Shown here: positions 60,723 through 64,000 of the stretch, piece by piece
Numbering within the stretch: position 1 is the first letter of the stretch
How the letters are laid out: every line of letters starts with the position of its first letter
Source of the DNA: Debaryomyces hansenii CBS767
Lineage: Eukaryota > Ascomycota > Pichiomycetes > Serinales > Debaryomycetaceae
Direction: 5' to 3'
NCBI RefSeq assembly: GCF_000006445.2
Contig: NC_006046.2
Span: 496,001-560,000 of the forward strand
DNA length: 64,000 bases
Translations under genes and position numbers: made by a program
Notes under the pieces: model-generated
Database searches by the model: none
Told to the model about the DNA's origin: nothing
Seen by the model: only the letters and a program-made list of their open reading frames with translations

Positions 60723-60977
60723 GAAGACTCAAGTAATCGACGTTTGGTGAAGAAAAGCTTCAGCACCCATTCTATTTGGCCAATAGAGGTGGAGGTGGTG
60801 TACGTAGAACAAAATCTTACACAAAAGCGCCCAGAGGACTTCTAATCCTAAACTACAATGTAATTAGTGATACTTAAACGTAAAATATATTAAGCATTAC
60901 TTAAAGAGTAATGAAAAAAATGATGATACAGGGAATGATAGCAAGTTAACAGAAAATTACGCATGAAATCATAAAGT

Positions 60978-61598
60978 TTAATGTCTTCTTGATTCAGCAA
61001 TGACCTTGTTCATTTCTTCGATCTTTCTAAGGGCTCTCTTGTGGGTACCTAATCTCTTCTTAGCCAACTTCTTAGCTCTCTTTTCACCAGCATTTCTGAT
61101 CAATTCGATCAATCTTCTTTCATATGGAGCTAATCCGGAAACTTCCTTGACGATGTTTCTAACGAATTCAGTTCTCTTGGATAAAGCACCCTTTCTGTAA
61201 GAGACCTTTGGAGCAACTTCCTTGGCGACAACCTTGTGTCCCTTGTTTAATCCAACAGCAATACCTGTAAATTGTTAGTACTTATGTCTTTTTTTTTACC
61301 CTGGTGTCGGTCTTGTCGTCATGGTCCGTATTGTCATTATCTCAACTATTCAACTCATCTCGTCTCCAAAATCTCGTATATCATTCTCCTTCACTTGCAA
61401 ATGCTCTCATATTGTTGGTCTCCCCATTACACTCGATTCCATCCATTTTTATGATTTATGTCCAATTCGTCATCCAAAATTTTCACTTCACTGTATGTCC
61501 ATAATTTGGTCCCAATATTCTTAAAATACATCCGACTCATGTCTTCTTGTTTCAACACCACTAATACTTGAGGCTTATTACATACCTGATCTAGCCAT
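60978..61598 (-). CDS. RPL36: 60S ribosomal protein eL36 (one intron)
   Basis: A 99-residue ribosomal protein of the large subunit. Exon 1 is 13 bases (61586-61598, ATGGCTAGATCAG) and exon 2 is 60978-61264. The product starts [20 protein letters not shown] and includes [20 protein letters not shown] and [20 protein letters not shown], ending KVIAESRRH. It is missed by a simple ORF scan because the open frame is short and exon 1 tiny. Codons are strongly biased toward the highly expressed set. The promoter to the right has no clear PAC or E-box. Confidence 0.96.
61265..61585 (-). other. RPL36 intron
   Basis: A 321-base intron on the minus strand with donor GTATGT (61585 down), branch TACTAAC just before the acceptor, and acceptor CAG ending at 61265. 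No C/D snoRNA boxes were found inside it. Confidence 0.93.
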
Positions 61599-62267
61599 TT
61601 TATCTAATTATTTATTGACTTGTAAAAGATTAATCCTAAGTTAAAAATTTTTATAAAAAGGTCTATTGAAAATTACACTGAGAGGGTGAAATTTTTTCCT
61701 CAGTGGTCTCGTGTCAAGGGCGCAAAACCGGTCAAGATCGATGATTACATCAGCCTGGATAAATATCACACAAATTGTTATTTTAGTGCGAATTTACGGC
61801 TGAGACTATATACACTCATAACGGATACCAGTTGAGCCAGTGGTATAGCGGAGGATATCATGTGACTATGTGACTGTTATTTTACCGGTCAGGTTACATG
61901 GGTGTAGGGATTTATCAAATGATGTGGATGTTTGGATGTTTGTAATGGGTGCTAAATAGATACTAGACATACCTAGGACTAAGTATGTACATGATAGAGA
62001 GATACATGACGAATAGATACACGATATGAGAAATAAGACTAAATAGATACACGATAAAGATACTACAAAGATACTACAAAGATACTACAAAGATACTACT
62101 AGAAGAGCGTATGTAAGAACGATAGCTAAGAGAATAGAAGTACGTATTTGCATACAACAACAAAATGTAGACTGAAGACCACGATGAATGAATTATACCA
62201 GACTAGGCTTGCAGCTTATTTAATGATATACAAGATTGTATTAATGACTATATACATATTATTCTAC
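61599..62267. other. RPL36 promoter / MRPL24 3' region
   Basis: A 669-base spacer with no ORF of note. It includes the 11-base minisatellite at 62056 and related GATAC-rich sequence from about 61957. Confidence 0.55.
62056..62099. repeat. 11-bp tandem repeat, four copies
   Basis: The unit AAAGATACTAC is repeated four times without change. Just upstream AATAGATACACGATA occurs twice (near 62011 and 62042), so the whole 61960-62100 stretch looks like a decaying minisatellite. Confidence 0.9.
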
Positions 62268-63077
62268 TTACGCCGACACCTTTGAAAAGTCAAAGTTGTA
62301 ATGGTGCAACTTATCCACGATCTCCTCGGTCGTCAAGTACGTGTGGTTCAGGAGGAATTGCTTCCAGGTGATTGGGGTCCATGTGTCTTTGCTGGCAAAC
62401 TGCCATAACTCCTCGAGCAACTTATTCCTACCCACTGTGACCTGCATGCCGTCTCTGTGGACATAGTACACTTGTTGTACATCGCCATCCTTCTCCACCT
62501 TGGGCAACTTGTTGAATTCCTGTTTCTTCATGATATCGTACTTCAAGTTCCACCCCTTCAATCCCATGGTCTTCACCCGGGCTGGCTTGTCCTTGAGTAA
62601 ATAATTGTCTAAACCCCCTTCACGCGTGATGGTTCTCAAAACGGTGGTCGACACCCTGGTGGCAATCGTCTTGTTCAATGTTTCGGACCACAACTTGGCC
62701 TTCACGATATTAGGCTTGTGTGCCCTTAAGCTCTTGTTCTTGGACTCAGAACACGTTTTCGATCTCTTTCTCTGCAATCCTCCGTATAATCCTCTGTTCT
62801 GACGTTTGAAGAACATTGCTTCGTAATGATAATTAGGATATTGCTTTTTGAATAACGGAATTCTCAACCCCTCGGCGGAATCGCCTACCTGGTATTTGGT
62901 GTCGTCAACTGGTTTGGCATATTTGGTGATCTTGTAGTATTTTTCCATCGTTGGCATCGTCTGGTGCATGCTTCTTATGTGGCTCATGGCTCCTCCGGCC
63001 GTCATTATCGCACTAGGAACACTGCGTGGCACCGAGGCCAACCCCCTAAACAACCCTGTGCTTAATCGGTTCATCAT
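62268..63077 (-). CDS. MRPL24: Mitochondrial 54S ribosomal protein bL28m
   Basis: A 269-residue mitochondrial ribosomal protein. After a Ser/Arg-rich presequence (residues 1-40) the bL28 core is visible: RGLYGGLQRKRSKTCSESKN, then PNIVKAKLWSETLNKTIATR and TTVLRTITREGGLDNYLLKD. This fits S. cerevisiae Mrpl24 (258). The C-terminal ~90 residues form the fungal extension. Two adjacent ATG codons (63077, 63074) can start it. Confidence 0.92.
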   Translation of the reverse strand: MMNRLSTGLFRGLASVPRSVPSAIMTAGGAMSHIRSMHQTMPTMEKYYKITKYAKPVDDTKYQVGDSAEGLRIPLFKKQYPNYHYEAMFFKRQNRGLYGGLQRKRSKTCSESKNKSLRAHKPNIVKAKLWSETLNKTIATRVSTTVLRTITREGGLDNYLLKDKPARVKTMGLKGWNLKYDIMKKQEFNKLPKVEKDGDVQQVYYVHRDGMQVTVGRNKLLEELWQFASKDTWTPITWKQFLLNHTYLTTEEIVDKLHHYNFDFSKVSA

Positions 63078-64000
63078 TGTTCGTTTGTATCCCGTTAGTA
63101 TTCCCCAGGCATGAATCGACCATAAGTCTCAATGGTCTTTTTGGTCTGAAAAATTATATCTGCACAATTCCCCGCGCACGTACGTGTCACTTTGTGTCGA
63201 AACTCACCTAACCTGTAAACTCTTCCAATATGTAAACCAGAATCGGCCCCGGTTTTCCCCGGACATCTTATCTCGCAAATCGGTTTTTCCGCGTACCGAA
63301 TCGTTTAATCTTAAATCTGCCATCTCTATTATGGGGCCATCCCGTGCGACTTTGCCCATCCCGTCGCTAAGTCTGCAATCCAAAATATAATGTAATTGAC
63401 ACTGGGGTATATGCTGGTGTATATATAACTGGCCTTGGGGTTGCCAAAATTGCAAATAAAATCGACCAAGCCAAAAAGAAACGGCGACTATTTTAGTCTG
63501 TTCTACCAATAGAGTCCGATTTTTAATAAGCAATAGTTGCAATACTAACAAATTTTTTGTATATATTTCAGACTTACCCAGAAGACATTGTAGGATATAC
63601 AAGTACCATAGAGCAGATTTTACGTAATATAGATCGTGGTTGTTCGTATATAATTGGCGATTTTGTTTGTAGTAACAAGAAACGGACTTTGCCGTGTACT
63701 GGTCAAGAATCTTATCTAAATTTTTTTCGCTGATGAGGTTGATAATACGTTAGCAAGAAAACTATCAAATCATAAGTTAACATAGACGCTAAACGTTGGT
63801 GAATATCTAGTAATAGACAATTCTTATTCGTATGTTAGAATCGAGAGTTGAGAAAGAAAGCAAATTGAGATTTGGGTGTCCAGGGATGATGATGTACATA
63901 CTTGCGAATCGCCCCTTGAGCACAACAACATTACACGGAAAACGGAATTTACTAACAAATTGATGCAGAGGAGGAGTAAGAGACTTAATATCAGAGATAG
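63078..64000. other. Right-edge spacer without supported gene
   Basis: About 920 bases upstream of MRPL24. A 132-codon minus-strand frame (63204-63602) has no recognisable domain and an odd composition, so it is not called. The first ~120 bases are presumably the MRPL24 promoter. No tRNA or LTR was found. Confidence 0.5.

Noticed and set aside
61893..61910. Rap1-like ACACCCATGTAAC in the RPL36 promoter
   Set aside because: Only a partial match to the Rap1 consensus, and Rap1 is not expected to drive ribosomal genes in this clade.
63204..63602. 132-codon minus-strand frame at the right edge
   Set aside because: No recognisable domain, odd composition rich in Leu, Gln and Arg, and it lies in what should be the MRPL24 promoter.
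63730..63765. CTGATGAG followed by GAAAA, like a hammerhead ribozyme core or a C box
   Set aside because: The required stems and a matching cleavage arm or D box are absent.

Overview
This is a nuclear chromosome segment from a budding yeast of the CUG-Ser1 ("CTG") clade. Gene content, short introns with GTATGT donors and TACTAAC branch points, and the AT-rich style look closest to Debaryomyces or a near relative; the species call is an inference. Independent support comes from the Nramp transporter gene at 18883-20868, where two CTG codons sit at positions that are Ser in Saccharomyces Smf1/Smf3.

Layout. (1) 1-4.3 kb is a decayed retrotransposon zone: three relics of one Ty1/copia-like gag-protease family, an LTR-like end, and a broken gene encoding a perfect heptad-repeat coiled coil. 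(2) 4.5-12.9 kb: MET3 and GND1 are divergent, GND1 (spliced) and ERG5 are convergent, and ERG5 and NOC3 share a compact promoter with an SRE, an RRPE and a PAC box. (3) 13-21.7 kb: SSH4-like Rsp5 adaptor, initiator tRNA-Met, an AT-hook protein, PDX1, an Nramp transporter and SRP21. (4) 22-31.5 kb: MDG1/CRP1-like gene (spliced), PMT1, SSM4/DOA10, TAF13, ALG13. (5) 32-46.3 kb: RSF2/TDA9-type zinc-finger factor, DUS1, acyl-protein thioesterase, DOP1, an unrecognised protein, ESF2. (6) 46.8-50.8 kb: HSP12, long gene-poor spacers carrying two copies of an unexplained repeat, and a secreted nucleoside hydrolase. (7) 50.8-63.1 kb: RIX7, a yapsin-like aspartic protease with a damaged second active-site motif, an unrecognised protein, an MCUR1/CCDC90-type mitochondrial protein, CMC4, a mitochondrial membrane protein, RPL36 (spliced) and MRPL24. 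(8) 63.1-64 kb: no supported gene.

The genes are mostly housekeeping. Several concern ribosome biogenesis (NOC3, ESF2, RIX7, RPL36, MRPL24, DUS1), and PAC, RRPE or E-box sites can be seen upstream of NOC3, ESF2 and RIX7. Others serve secretion and ER quality control (SRP21, PMT1, ALG13, SSM4, DOP1) and mitochondria (PDX1, CMC4, MRPL24, two inner-membrane candidates).

Three genes have tiny first exons that a plain ORF scan misses (GND1, MDG1/CRP1-like, RPL36). Several others have a longer open frame starting at a non-ATG codon; the first ATG is given here. The most unusual items are the gag relics sharing one protease-motif substitution, the duplicated 50-bp core with mostly silent differences, the protease lacking its second Asp-Thr/Ser-Gly motif, and the frameshifted heptad-repeat gene. 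No clearly new multi-gene system was found.
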